64,000 bases of DNA from Heliocidaris erythrogramma (taxonomy: Eukaryota; Echinodermata; Echinoidea; Camarodonta; Echinometridae), in the NCBI GenBank assembly GCA_025617745.1, contig CM046853.1, positions 56,939,233 through 57,003,232 on the forward strand, written 5' to 3'. Of this stretch, positions 46,170 through 58,796 are shown piece after piece. Position 1 is the stretch's first letter. Every line of letters starts with the position of its first letter. The notes below the pieces were generated by a model. It was not told the DNA's origin. It saw only the letters and a program-made list of their open reading frames with translations, and searched no databases. A program made the position numbers and the translations under genes.

Positions 46170-47214
46170 TAATACGTGGCGACGAGTGTGGCCACAGCTT
46201 TGAATCTACCGACCCCAGCGCCTTTTTTGCCACCCCAGGAGTCCCTGTTACTCCCTGGGAGAGATGGATTTCGACGTTCGAAGCATACTTGTTAGCTACT
46301 GGCTTGGATTCCGCCTGGCCAGAGCGGAAGCGAGCTATACTCGCCCACTGCTTGGGCGGAGAAGGACATCCTCGGCTGAAGCACGAGTACAGGGTGTGTC
46401 CAAGAAAGGCTACCATCCGAAGTCGCAAGCCAAGCCACAACGCTCAGAATGCAGAAACTGCGGAAGGACACACGCAAAAGACAGAAGTGCGTTCCCTGCA
46501 AATGGCAAGAGGTGTCGTGCATGTGAGAAATTGAATCATTTCGTAAAGATGTGCCGCTCAAAGGGCCAAAGTGTTCGACATGTTGAACAAGATACCAGTA
46601 CGTCTGAGAAGGAACATTCAGCTTTCGTGTACAGTGTTGGGAGTGGTGGTGACTTTAAGTGTTGTGAACTTGAAGTGAAAGGCGTACCACTCAATTTCTT
46701 GATCGACGTAGGGTCAAGTGTCACGGCCATCAATGATTTGATCTACAGGCGTTACTTCTCTACAGTTCCGCTAACACCAGCACCCGTCAACTTGACTTCG
46801 TACCCTGACAAGTCGATTCCTGTGCAAGGTTGCGTCAAGCTGCCCATTCGTTACAAGGACAAGACTGCTGACAGTTGTCTGATCTACGTTGCGAAGGGTA
46901 AGAGCCTCCTTGGGGTTGACTTATTTGACATGCTGGGTTTCCGCCTCTCTGACCCCTCAGGTGAGCAGGTCAACAACATCAACTCCCATATGGCAGAGTA
47001 CGCATCCCTGTTTGAGAACTTCGGAGTGGTTACAGGGTACTGCCATGCACCACGGGTAGACCAGTCAGTGCGTCCAGTTTCACAGAGCTTACACCGTCTA
47101 CCATTTTCAGTCTGCGGGGAAGTGTCTGCAGAACTACGTCGTCCCGAAAGGCACACTGGCATATGTACGTGTATGGTCGCAGATTCACTCTCCGTACAGA
47201 CCATCAAGCCTTAA
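46170..47214 (+). pseudogene. Gypsy gag and protease remnant
   Basis: Frame 46034-46534 has the capsid segment TPWERWISTFEAYLLATGLD. A shift leads to the zinc knuckles CRNCGRTHAKDRSAF and CRACEKLNHFVKMC in frame 46264-47214. The protease is FLIDVGSSVTAIN, where the DTG active-site triad is DVG. The frame then has YASLFENFGVVTGYCH, the linker to RT, and breaks off within the start of RT. Dead by frameshift, deletion and probably the protease substitution. Confidence 0.8.
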
Positions 47215-47502
47215 CAACATTGCTAAGCACAACAGGGTCAGGTCACCGCCCACTACGCATTTATCGCTGGTCTGATCGACTTCACCAGTATAATTTCGAT
47301 GTGGAGTACCTTTCGGGTAAACAGAGTCGCCGACATGCTAAGTCGCATCAAGCCCACTAGCGATAGCAGCAATGACGCTACGAACGACACAGAAGATTAC
47401 GTTGTCGCCGTCATGACACACGCTATCGCACACTTAGGCTCGCGAGAAGAACTCATCGCAGAATCAGCTACTGATGAAACGCTGAAACAGGTCTGTCAGT
47501 AG
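47165..47502 (+). pseudogene. Gypsy RNase H C-terminal remnant
   Basis: Contains GRRFTLRTDHQALTTLLST, WSDRLHQYNFDVEYLSGKQ and, after a frame change, NRVADMLSRI, the end of gypsy RNase H. The RT palm that should precede it is missing. Confidence 0.8.
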
Positions 47503-48548
47503 ATGAAAACGGAATGGCCTCACCACATAAGTGAAGATCTGAAACCGTACTACCGCATAAGACACGAACTCGCAGTATTCGACGACGTTTGTATTGCACG
47601 CGGTACTCAAGCGGTCATCCCGAAATCGTTGCAACATCTCACCATCCAGGTCGCACACAATGGTCACCCAGGCATTGTCAAGATGAAGCAGCAGTGTCGC
47701 GAAACAGTCTGGTGGCCTAGTATCGACACGCAAATTGAGGAATTCGTAAAGAGTTGTGAAAGCTGTACGCTGAGCGAAAAAATCCGCGATTCCTCGCCCC
47801 GCACCATTACAGCCGATGCCATGGCCTACAGAACCATGGCAATCCATTCAAGTAGACATCTTCGGAGAAGTTGTCGCAGCGCGGATTAGTCAGGCGTTTC
47901 CTTCTAGTAGTCCACGACCTACATAGCAAATGGCCTGAAATAGCTGCTACAAGTTCTGTCACCACAAAGTCAGTCATAGCGATCCTTGAGAAGCTTTTCA
48001 CAAAGTGGGGTCTGCCTAGACACGTGACAACAGACAACGGACCTCAGTTCGTTTCAACAGAGTTCAATGAGTTCCTCGCCCGCTACGACATACGCCACCA
48101 TCGCACGTCTCGCTATAATCCGCAGTCGAACAGAGTTGTTGAGCGATTCAATCGCGTAATCAAGAAGAGCGTGAAAGCTAGCATGTCAGAAGGGAAAACA
48201 TTTGCTCAAGCGATCCAGATATGTCTGCGTACATACCGATCCACACCTCATTCACTGACCGGTGAAACGCCAGCGAAGCTCATGATTGGTAGGAACCTGA
48301 GAATGCAGATCATCAAGAGGTTAGGTCCAAGCTCATTCCTCTTACACGACGACACACGGTGGAATGTACGACGACTAATCGCGAGCCGTCCTGGAAATTT
48401 TGGTGATCTGAGCGAGAACCAGTTCGTCTTTGACGATGACAAGGTCGACCACCGTCAGGGAGGAAATGACCTCCAACAGCCACAACAACCTCTTCGTCGC
48501 TCACAAAGAATGCGACAACAACATAAGTATCTCAGCGATTCTGTTTAA
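47503..48548 (+). pseudogene. Gypsy integrase, frameshifted
   Basis: The HHCC finger is in frame 47503-47889 (HNGHPGIVKMKQQC, TVWWPSIDTQIEEF, CESC). The catalytic core is in frame 47871-48548 (HDLHSKWPEIAATSS, TTDNGPQFVSTEF, VVERFNRVIKK). The frame change near 47860 and the upstream damage mean it is not functional. A glutamine- and arginine-rich tail ends the frame. Confidence 0.85.
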
Positions 48549-48587
48549 ACCATGAAGTGAGCAAAATACAAAAACTCTAAGGTAATG

Positions 48588-50780
48588 TTGTCTATAAAAC
48601 CGGTGATCCCGGTTTTCCAAACAATTTTCGAATGATTTCACTGACTTCTTGTGTTAGTAAAGTTTTCACCAAATACTAGCAGATCGTCTCGTTTCGTACC
48701 TAACGGGCAACAAGTATATAGGTGACACAGTACAAAAAGCATTCTTTAAAAATATTAACAGTTGCATCGAAGATAACCAGGTTTTACAAGAGGACATTAT
48801 GCTAGACATAAAAACGAACCGTTCATATTACACTCTTTGACCTCACTGATGCTTTGGTAGTATAAGTCACGACCTAATTCTTCATTCACTTAAGAGATAT
48901 AATGTACCACCATGTCTTACTAATTATATAGAACACTTGTATAGCAGACTGCAAGGGTCTGTGTCAGGTCCTGATTGGATGTCAGAACAGTACTGTTTTA
49001 AGAAAGGTGTATTCCAGGGTGACCCTCTCTCACCGCTTATATTTTTAGCCTGCTTCAACCCGATATTAGAATATCTTGATACTCTGAAAGTGAAATATGG
49101 ATATGATCTAAACGCAATAAAGATTATCACAACGCCCTATGCAGATGATTTTAACTTAATCTCTAACAATAAGCGTAATCATCAGAAAATAATATCTCAG
49201 TTACATGATCATTGCCAATGGATGGGCCTGTCCCTAAAATACGCAATTGGCCACACTACGATTGAGTCCATTAAAGACAGCCCACATAGATTCTTGGGGG
49301 TTCCAAATCTGCTTTAGCGGTAAATCAGCTGAGACTTTTAATTTCATTAAGGCTGAGATAACCAGAAAAATGGAATATATTGATAAATCAATGATTCGTC
49401 CGGAGTACAAACTCGCAATACATTCTCTTTATTTACTTCCTTCCCTACGATTTACGAAGAATGTACATACTCCTTTAAAGTCGCACTTAGATTCATTAGA
49501 CACTTTGGCAGATGGATACCTGAAGAAATGGTTAGGAATTCCCAACAGAGGAGCTAATATTACTCTAGTTCACCTTTCGCACGGTCTAGCAATCCCTCGC
49601 CTCTCCGATACATATTGGAAAGCGCACTGCACTTCTTACTCACGATCGAGACTGCTCGCTGACGAAACCGTCAATAAAGCCCTAGACTCTACTTTCTAAC
49701 GAGAGTCGAAGTGGTCTTCGAAACAATCGACTGTATATCGCTGCCAAAGTGTTCATGAGAAGCTTGAAACCCAAGTAGATCTTCGTACATCTACATGGGT
49801 CTCAACCAAGAGGAAGATAAATTCCTTAATAGAGGACGATACCTGACCTACTGGAAGGATATAATTAGGCCTCTTCTGATCCAAGGTAAATTTTCAGAAC
49901 TGCTCATTATACAAAATAAAAATCTAATCTAGAAATCAATAATGTATAACCTACCTCGCATGGTTCTATAAGCTTTGCAGTAAATGCCTGCATAGATTCC
50001 CTCCACACCGTTGGGGTAAACGTTTAACGGATAAATGCCCCTTCTGCCCTAATACAACAGGGACACTCCATCATATCTTAGCATACTGTCCACTTTGCTT
50101 GAAAGATACACGTGGCGTCATAAGGGAATACTAAAGTCCATTTACCAGGCCATAAAAAACAATGGATTGGGAACATTCGCAGTATATTGCGATTTAGAGG
50201 GTTATCCCATAGCAGGGGGAACTATTCCCCGAACATCCTTGTAACCAACCAACGCCCTGATTTGGTCATAGTGTGGGAAGATATAAAGAAAATCTTACCA
50301 TACCTTTTGAAAGAAATCTACACGCAGCCCACCAGAGAAATGTAGATAGATATGAAACACTGATAGCAGACCTACAAGAAAATTGTACTGTGATATTTGA
50401 AGCAGTAGAAATAGGGCAGAGGGGGCAAATCGACAAAACTAACAAACAACGATTAAAACATATTCTTGACGAATGCAACTGCAATATGAAGTCCAATGAA
50501 CTCATAAAGCAGCTAAGCAGACAAGCATTACTGGCTTCTTTCATTATATATTATAGCAGGAAAGAACAAGTATGGGAATGTCGCCAGTATATCTCTCTGT
50601 AATTTCAGTTACGCCTTGCATATACAGACATAAAGCAAAGTAATGATATCCAATTGACGTCTCTGTATTTGCTCATTCTTTTCTTTTTCTTTTTAAACAT
50701 ACGAATTATGTTATTTAAGCATAAATAAATCAAAATCTAAAGATGAATGTACGCATGCATATAATTTTATTTACTATTTG
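48588..50780 (+). mobile_element. RLE-type LINE, 3' piece: RT and restriction-like endonuclease
   Basis: Resumes with GDPGFPNNFR, SLTSCVSKVFHQILADRL and VQKAFFKNI. RT palm motifs are FQGDPLSPLIF and the YADD box (frame 48937-49317). Thumb and linker follow (KWLGIPNRGANITLVHLSHG). A CCHC knuckle is at 50036-50095 (CPFCPNTTGTLHHILAYC). The C-terminal frame 50273-50602 has LTIPFERNLHAAHQRN and FEAVEIGQRGQIDK, preceded by QRPDLVIVWED. These are RLE motifs of the PD-(D/E)XK type. Several stops and frameshifts are present. Confidence 0.75.
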
Positions 50781-50929
50781 AAATAAAATTCATACAATTA
50801 TATTTCTTTGCTTTACCCATTATCTTCATCCATGGCATATTCGAGAAAGCCTATCATGTAAGATTACATCTACGAGTTACCAATCTGATTCATACATTTA
50901 ATGTATATGTATATAATATTTATGTGGTA

Positions 50930-51103
50930 CAAATCATGCAAACCTGCCATCCGCCTTTATAAGCGATGGACTTGGTACAATAGACCTGTTTACTAATTTA
51001 TGGATGTTTCTCTCCAGAATCCTTAGTCACCAACTAATGAGAAGGAAATAAATTTATTTTTAATCTGAATTTGAATCTGAATTAATAGGGTTAGGGTTAG
51101 GGA
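50930..51103 (+). mobile_element. LINE 3' tail followed by telomere-like repeats
   Basis: ttataagcgatggacttggt leads to aaatttatttttaatctgaa and a duplicated gaatctgaat, a LINE tail. Bases 51086-51103 are about three TTAGGG units. Three units are too few to call an internal telomere scar. Confidence 0.5.
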
Positions 51104-51189
51104 TATGGTTTAACGATGTGTTCTGGAAGTAATAGCATCATGTAACTGCTTATTCTATCATTTGCATTCAGATTAAATAAATCCCCATC

Positions 51190-54000
51190 TGCTGCGCAAC
51201 CAATTCCAGAAGGATGAGATAGAACAGCAGCTGAGGAGGGAAAATCTCCGAATCAAAGCTTCTCTGAGGACCCAGAAGGAAAAGTGGTATCCAAGTCTGA
51301 TGCAGCAAAGGCCGTAGAGACAGAGGAGACAGCAGGAACAGCAAAAAAAGAGGAAACGGAAGAAGTTCTAATGAGCAAGGTATGCAATCTTGCAGAAGAG
51401 GTCGGCGTTAAAATCACCCCAAATGACCTCTCAGCTTGCTATCGGCTCGGCAAACCAAGAGGAGGGACAGCTCGTCAAACGATAGTAAGATTTATATCCA
51501 GAAGGAAGAGGGACAATTTCTATAATGCGAGGTTTGCTCTGAATGGGAAGATGACACACAAGGGAATCTTCATCAACGAGGACTTGTGTATACTAATATT
51601 ATGAGTTCTCCCATTCATACTGGAGTTATAGGAACTGATGTTTCAGATCATTTCCCAATATTTGTTGCTTTTGAGTATCTTACTAATGCAAATAAAACAA
51701 ACTTCAAGAAGTTTATATTTGGCACCTTCAGAAATTATGATGTTCACAAATTTCATGAAGATCTAGATAAAATTGAATGGAAGAATGTTAGTGACTGTAC
51801 AGAAGTGAACAAATCATACTCTGTATTTTGTGACGAGTTTTGGCAAGTCTGTGACAAGCATGCACCAATTGTGTCATCACCTTCCAAGAGAAGAAGTAAA
51901 AACATTGGTAAATAGCCATGGATAACAAAGGCTATTCTAAAATCCATTAACAAAAAGCACAAGTTGTATGCTAAATTTAGGGAATCAAAAAGTAACAAGA
52001 AAGATGAGGAAGAATACAAGAGGTACAAAAATATTTTAACTCAGTCTTAAGGAATGCAAAGCGACAATATTATAGTAACCTCTTCTTCATTAACAAGAAC
52101 AATACCTGAAAAACATGGAAAACCATTAATGAGTTGCTGTATAGTGGAAAAGAGATAATAAAGGGACCAATGTAAAAAAGAAATAACAATATCTGACAAT
52201 GGACAAAATAGGGTGATAACTTGTGATAGTGACATATCTAATGAATTTAACAATGTTTTTGTAAATATAGGTCCAAAGCTGGCCAATGAAATACCAAGTG
52301 TTCACTCTGACTTTACAGAATATTGAGGAAACAAATCAGAAAGCTCACTATTTTTAAAACCAGTTGTTGAAAATGAAGTAAAATGCCACCTTTAGATAGC
52401 AAAAAAGCATGTGGCTATGATAATTTACCTACAAGGTTGTTGAAAGATGCACTATTTATCTCAAGTCCATTAACACATATTTTTAATCTTTCTATAGAAA
52501 AAGATAAATTTCCAGATGCTTTGAAAGTAGCAAAGGTGACACCTATTTACAAGAAGGGGCGAAAAAAATTACCAGGCAATTACCGACCTATTTCCGTCCT
52601 ACCACCAGTACTGGGCAAAATTTTTGAGAAAATAATGAATAAACGTGTAATTGATTTCTTGGAAGCGAATAAAGCTCCGTTTCAACATCAGTATGGTTTA
52701 CGTAAAAAACATAGTACTAAATTGTCTTTGATTAATCTCGCAAATACATTATTGCAATACTTAGATGAAGGTAGAGTAACATTTGGTATCTTTATTGCTT
52801 TCAAAAGGCCTTTGATATTATTAACCATAGAATTCTCCTTAAAAAAATGTCACATTATGGAATCCGTTGTATAACTTTCAAATAGTTTGAAGACTACTTG
52901 TACAAACGATCCCAGTTTATACAATATAAGGAGTGGGGGAGTACTTACAAAAGTAATCTAAATTATATATATATTTGTCAAAAAATGGCAATGAGGGCAA
53001 TCACTTCTAGTCCGATTAGAACAGAAAAACCTCTTTTCCAAATCCTAGAAACACTAGATATTTTTCAACTCCATGAACTTTTCGTATCAACATTTACGTA
53101 TGACCTGGTGAAAGGTATATTACTACACACATTAGTAGATTATTGTCAGATCATACAGCACAGGGATGCAACAAGAGGAAAGGAAAATGGGTTACTCTGT
53201 GTACCAACATGTAAGACAAGGCAAGGACAGTTTAGCATTTCGTTTGTTGTAACAAGGTTGTGGAATAGCCTTCCACATGAAATCAGATTTACATCTTCAA
53301 GCTCAACCTTTCATAGACATAGACAACTTTCAAGCAACCTTCAACGTAAATGATGTTGTGAGCTTAAAACTCAACTTTTTTTTTACTCCATTTATAACAT
53401 ACATTTATTTCGTGATCTTTATAGGTTAGGATTAAGCTTTAATGTTTGTTTATTTACATCTCTATTATCTATTCATGTTCTTTACTACTTGTAATCTGTA
53501 ATACTACATTTGCTATACATGTTTTCAAATTTCACTCTACTGCATACTTCATACACGTGATAGTGAATCTTATTTGTGTAAAAATAGATCCTTTTTTAAT
53601 CAAATGTTATTTTGTAATTATAATTTCAGAAAGAAAATTCACTGCTTTTGATATTTTTTTTCTCTCCGCAAGAAGTGTAAACTATAAAAACACTGCATTG
53701 TCTATTAATATTTTTGAATACAAGATAAAATTGAAATGTTGATATAAAGAAAAATAAAGCAAGCATCTTGCCAAAAGAATTAGCACTTGTGCTAACCTCT
53801 AGTTCCAATTAGCAACTTTATCTTAGTATAAATAGTGCAACTGTATGACATTCAGGTAAGTGTAATCACGTACTCGATTATTCATTAATCTACAAACATG
53901 ATTACATATTATCGTATTATTATGTATTCATGTAACATTATTACTCTTTATATATATTAATTTATGTGATGTGTTGTTAATAAACTCAAACTGAAACTCA
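51190..54000 (+). mobile_element. LINE-D with internal deletions
   Basis: An ORF1 end at 51284-51595 (RLGKPRGGTARQTIVRF, GIFINEDL) runs directly into the end of an APE endonuclease (GTDVSDHFPIFVAFEY). The linker is at 51600-52380. RT fingers are in frame 52383-52874 (KKACGYDNLPTRLLKD, PGNYRPISVLPPVLGK, HQYGLRKKHST). The palm with its YxDD box is missing. The C-terminus is in 52898-53353 (VVTRLWNSLPHEI). The 3' UTR ends with ataaactcaaactgaaact at about 54000. At least two deletions and several stops are present. Confidence 0.8.
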
Positions 54001-54002
54001 TC

Positions 54003-56215
54003 GATCTTATTTAAACGTGCAATTAATCCCGAAAATTGTACAAGATATGTTTATGAAAGTAGTAATACTTGTCGGGATATTTTTGATGATGATCCAAATA
54101 TAGCATACAATAACTTTATTGATAAAGTTCAAACTATATATAATGGTTGTTTTCCGATCAAACGTATTGTATGTAAAAAGAAATTTAAACATAAGCCTTG
54201 GTTTACTTCATCTTTACGTAAATTGTGCAATAAGAAGTGTTTACTTTATAAAAAATATGTTAATAATCCAACATCATATCGGCATAAACAATTCAGAAAT
54301 AAGGTTATTGAAGAAATAAAATATGCGAAAAAATAATATTTTAAAAATAAATTTGTATTAGCCGCAGGTAATATTAAAAATACTTGGAATATAATTAATG
54401 GTATGTTGGGTGTAGGTTCCAGGAAGAATTCTTTGCCAACTTCTATTAAGTGCAATGATATTTTAGTTACGGGTAAAAGATGCAATAAGTTGTGCTTTTA
54501 ACCAGTATTTTATTGATCTTGGATCCAAACTTTCTGCATCATGTGAAAGATCTGGTGACTACCTGAGTAACATACAAATGAATAATTTAAGTGCTTTCTT
54601 TAAACCATGTACACCTAAAGGAAATAATTTATATTGTATGTAATCTTAAAAATGGCAAATTTCCTGCCTATATTGATATTGATACTATGTCTATTAAAAG
54701 AGTCATTCATGTATTATGTCCGGGAATTGTCCCGGACAGTCTAAAGGTTGCAAAAGTGATTCCCATTTATAAAACTGGAGCAAAAGAAGATATGTCAAAT
54801 TATCTTCCAATATCCCTGCTTCCTACATTTTCTAAGATTCTTGAAAAATGTATTTTTACTCGTTTAATGTGTTTTTTTTTAAGTGCCATATAATTAGTGA
54901 TAATCAGTTTGGTTTTAGGCCATATTGTTCTACATATTTTGCTCTCATTGAATTTCTACATAAGGTTTTAAAGGCCTTGAATAAAAAAGAATTTACTATA
55001 GGATTATTTCTGGACTTGTCTAAGGCCTTTGATTCACTTGATCATACTATTTTATTAGATAAATTGTATCGCTATGGTATAAGAGGTGTTTTACATAAAT
55101 GGTTCCAAAGTTATTTAAGCAAACGAAAACAATTTGTATAGATGGTTTTAGGTTTGAACTTAAGACAATTACATGTGGTGTACCTCAAGGTTCGATTTGG
55201 GGTCCTTTGCTGTTTATATTATATGTCAATGATATTTGTAATGTTTCTTATAAATTAAAAATGATATTATATGCTGATGATACTAGTGTATTTATGTCCG
55301 ATACAGACATTAATATGGAACCAACACACGGGCAATGTTTGTAATAAATTAGCAAAAATATTGGTATAGTATATATAACCTACGTTCATATCCTAAAGAA
55401 ATAATATTGTTACGTTGTAATTCATTCATTTTACCCTATCTGATTTATTGTGTACCTGTGTGGGGAAACTGTAGTAGATTACAGAAGAAAGCTGTTATAA
55501 TAATTATAATTATAATAATTATAATAATTTCTCACAGTGGTTATTATGCACACACAAAACCAATATTTTCTCGTTTTAAGGTTTTAAATATATTGGTGAC
55601 CTGTGCAATATATATGTACTCATGTTTTTATCATCTGCTTCCTGCATCAATTCAAAATTACTATAATCTTAATGAGCAAATTCATCATTATGAAACTAGA
55701 AACTTACATAATTATCATTTACCTAAGGCACGATTAACATCTTTTCAGAAATCTATATTTTATACCGGACCTAAGATATGGAATGACTTGCCCAACCATA
55801 TTATAAGCCCATCTTTGAATATATCTAAAAAGGATCTTAAACAGCATTTACATGATAAGTAATTATGTATTGTGTGTGTGAGGGTGTGTCTGTGTTTTGT
55901 TGTTGTTGTTGTTTTTTGGGGTGTTTTTTTTGGGGGGGGGGAGGGGGTTGTGTGTGCGTTGGTTGTTTTTTTTTTTCTCTCTGAATAACCGGGGTTTTTT
56001 TTTCCATTGGACTTGGCTTCATATAAGGCAATGCCTGCCTGCTAAGTTCCTAATACTTCCATAATGTTTATGTTCACTGTATTTACTTTGTATTTTCATA
56101 AATAAGTGTATTGTTTCCCCTCATTTGATTGTATTTTATTGTTTTGTATACGCTGTATAATGGTATTTTTGGTTGTTTTTATGGAGTATTGAATAAACTG
56201 AATTGAATTATATTT
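54003..56215 (+). mobile_element. LINE-E, frameshifted CR1/L2/jockey-like element
   Basis: Readable pieces in order are HKPWFTSSLRKLCNKK (54190), the fingers (LKVAKVIPIYKTGAKEDMSN, 54740), QFGFRPYCST and LFLDLSKAFDSLDHTILL (54900-55060), CGVPQGSIWGPLLF and the YADD box (55170-55280), and a C-terminus with FYTGPKIWNDLPNHI (55750). A small deletion lies between 55330 and 55400, and an (AAT)-type expansion at 55494-55530 interrupts the thumb. The 3' UTR has TG-rich and T runs and ends with tgaataaactgaattgaatt near 56215. Confidence 0.85.
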
Positions 56216-56729
56216 TATTTGTTAATGACCTGAAAGTGAGACAGAGAAAGGTCACCTTGTTTAATCCATACTAACTGACATACAGGTACAGAAAAGGTTA
56301 TTAGGCCAAGAAGGTTTCTGATAATGTTATTTCTGTGGGAAGAAGGAAATAGAATGCCATAATAGCAAGGTATCATTGCTGTTATATGTTATTCATTCAA
56401 GGAAGTATGAAGGAAAAATAAGGTATGCATAATATAATACCTCTTTAATGAAAGCTTGGTGTAATACTTTTCCAGGGCTGTATAAAATATTTATCTTTAT
56501 CAATAGAATAGATCGTTTTCAAAAGCAAATAGATACATGGTACGTAGCATCGATCATTTAAATTAATACTTTTGACTATTAGTAACGGTATCGGTTTCCT
56601 AACTAATTTCCGTGATAGGAGATCACGCTTTGCTGTTAACTCTTTTTCAATCACCTTGCGATATTCATTCTGTGTCTGACTACTTTCCAAGCAGGTCTTA
56701 TTTTAGTGTCCTGGTTGTCATCCTCGAAG
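56216..56729. other. upstream flank of the second cathepsin gene
   Basis: No other gene is seen. The promoter and 5' UTR of the gene starting at 56730 should lie here. Confidence 0.4.
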
Positions 56730-56984
56730 ATGAAGTCAGTTCAGTTTATCATCTTTGCGGTGGTGTTCATTGCCGGTGTCGTCAGCTCTAGTTTGTTGGA
56801 ACTCGAGGACGATGACTGGGAGAACTGGAAAGCTTATCATGGCCGAAGTTACTCTGGTCATGAGGAGGAGGTGAGGAGGAAGGAAATATGGGAGGAAAAC
56901 ATGTTAATGATTGCAAAGCACAACTTCAAATATCAGTCAGGAGTTCATTCCTACCGTCTTGCAATGAACCAATTTGGAGACTTG
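56730..56984 (+). CDS. Cathepsin L-like paralogue, exon 1 only
   Basis: 85 codons ending in phase 0 before a consensus donor (TTG|GTAAGT). Encodes a signal peptide (MKSVQFIIFAVVFIAGVVSS) and the I29 propeptide with WENWKAYHGRSY, EEEVRRKEIWEENMLMIAKHN and the MNQFGDL end. Length, phase and the exon boundary after FGD(M/L) match the gene at 37381. The upstream in-frame codons begin with GTG, so ATG 56730 is the likely start. I found no exon 2 in the remaining 7 kb. Either intron 1 is long and transposon-filled with the rest beyond the window, or the gene is truncated. Confidence 0.8.
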
Positions 56985-57576
56985 GTAAGTTTTTTTAAGG
57001 GTCACTTATTTTTCCCTGAAGTGTAATGTAGTTAATATATCCATTTATAAAGACAACACCGTTTCGTGGGTAATCTTTATTTTTCTCATTGATTAAATGG
57101 CCATATGCAGTACGAAAAAAAAGTATACCCAACTTTGGTAGCTTCTAATTGAAAAGATAAAATCTATGTGACCTTGGAAGTTATTTCTTGGTAAAGAGTA
57201 ACTTATATTCTGCCTAAGGATACCGAATTCATAACCGTGCTGCAATTGCTGACAGAGCACCAGGGTCTTTAAATGTCTCCTTGTAAGGGGGTGAGGATGG
57301 GCGTTTTTAAGTAACTGGGCGTGTGTGCGTGGAATGGGTAAGTAACTTTATATACACTCGCGAACGGCCTCCTACGGCGGCCTTTCGTGGCTTTGATGAA
57401 AAGATCAGTGCCAACCATTCTGATTTGGCGGGGGCGTCGAAAGGACGTTCTTGAGGCAATTGTGGATTGAAAAAAAGGTGACAGAAGTGATCATAGACAT
57501 AATATACAAATAAATAAAGAGAGTTTGTTGTTGAATATATGAATATTTTCATAAAAAGTGGTCTATAGGCCTAAAG

Positions 57577-58546
57577 TACTTTCCCCCCCCCAAAAAAAAA
57601 AGTTAACAGTTGGAAAAAGTCTTTCCCAAATGAATACTTCTGAATATTTTCAATAAATTTTAATTCCTGTAGATAGCTTACTCCAAACGGTCCCCCTATA
57701 CAATAACACCAAAAAGATCTGACTGGTTATTACGCTTAAGTGATCTCAGACCAATTTTGTGAAAGGGTGAAAATTTCAGACTTGACAAGAATTGGTATTT
57801 GTCCTAACTGGTATCAAGAACATTGAGAACGGTTTGAAATTGACAGTTGGAAAAAAGTCTCCCCAGTCAAATATTTCAAAAGATTTTCAGAAAAATGTCA
57901 TACCTGTGGTTAGCTTAAATAATCACTAAAATATCTCACAATATTTTACGCTTGAGTGAGCAAAAGCCACTTTTGTGAAATGGTGCAAAATCCATTCTTC
58001 AAAAATGTTTATTGTTTTTCTGGCTGGTAATGAGCCAAGTTGAGAGTCATGAAAAGACATTGACATTTTATAATCTGATCATTGAAAACTATGAAAGAAC
58101 AGACTTTATTCAATGTATTTCCTAATATATCCCATCAAAATTTATGGCTGAGTGTGCAAGCCAGATGAAATTAAAAGCAAAGTACTTAATTACTCACTCG
58201 AGCATAAAATGTTGATGGGATGCCTTTAAGGATATACAGAGAACATAGCCTGTTATTTCATAAATGGCGTTTATTGATAAGAATACGGAAATTTCTAAGC
58301 CTTTACATTACTTTCAGCTGGGCTGATACCGCCGGAGCAAATATCAATTCTTGTCAAGACTGGATTTTGCACCCTTTCACATAATTGGCTTTTGCTCACT
58401 CAAACGTGAATTATTGTGAGATATTTTGGTGTCATTGATAAAAGAGACCCTAAGCTATCCACAGGTTTAACAATTTTCCTTAAAATATATTTTGAAAAAT
58501 TTATTTGAGGAGAATTTTTCAGTTAACTTTTTTCTGGGACGCACTG
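57577..58546. mobile_element. mariner-like nonautonomous element with duplicated left arm
   Basis: The right end, inverted, reads CAGTGCGTCCCAGAAAAAAG followed by TTAACTG and abuts TA. Bases 57598-57835 and 58330-58546 are inverted copies sharing cttgacaagaattg, gtgaaagggtg and the gatagctta word. A second, direct copy of the left arm lies at 57838-58010. The left terminus is degraded to C and A runs. TA at the border and the CAGTGCGTCCC end fit Tc1/mariner. Confidence 0.65.
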
Positions 58547-58552
58547 TATATA

Positions 58553-58796
58553 CAGTTAACAACATAATTCACACCCCTTGTAATTAGAAGTCCTGCGTGT
58601 TTGTCTTAAAAATGAAAGATTAATTGACTTGTGGAATTTTGTGAATTGCTTTATGTTATATAATATTATTCGTAACATTCTTTGTCACATGCTCAAGTAC
58701 ATGTAGGCCTACATAAACCAGGACAAATCAATTTTTAATGAAAAACAAAATTGAAAAATTCCAATCTTGATAAGGGTGAATAATTTGTTGTTAACT
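58553..58796. mobile_element. 244-bp mariner-like MITE, TA target
   Basis: The ends CAGTTAACAACATAATTCAC and (inverted) CAGTTAACAACAAATTATTC are flanked by TA on both sides within TATATA tracts. It begins six bases after the previous element, so both used the same TATATA. Confidence 0.8.

Larger units (their letters stand above)
46151..48587 (+). mobile_element. Decayed Ty3/gypsy retrotransposon inserted in the RLE LINE
   Basis: Gag, protease, a fragment of RT, the RNase H end and integrase occur in the correct order but with the RT core deleted. A tggcgacgag word at 46178 resembles the leader just after a 5' LTR. AACT occurs at both junctions with the LINE (about 46152 and 48580), consistent with a 4-bp duplication. 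I could not see paired LTRs. The set of domains and the integrase resemble Mag-like gypsy elements of invertebrates. Confidence 0.75.

Noticed and set aside
51086..51103. Interstitial telomere scar
   Set aside because: Only about three TTAGGG units directly after a LINE tail; too short to infer fusion or telomerase repair.
56706..56729. Upstream extension of the second cathepsin (MSWLSSSK)
   Set aside because: It requires a GTG start; the ATG at 56730 begins a normal signal peptide aligned with the paralogue.
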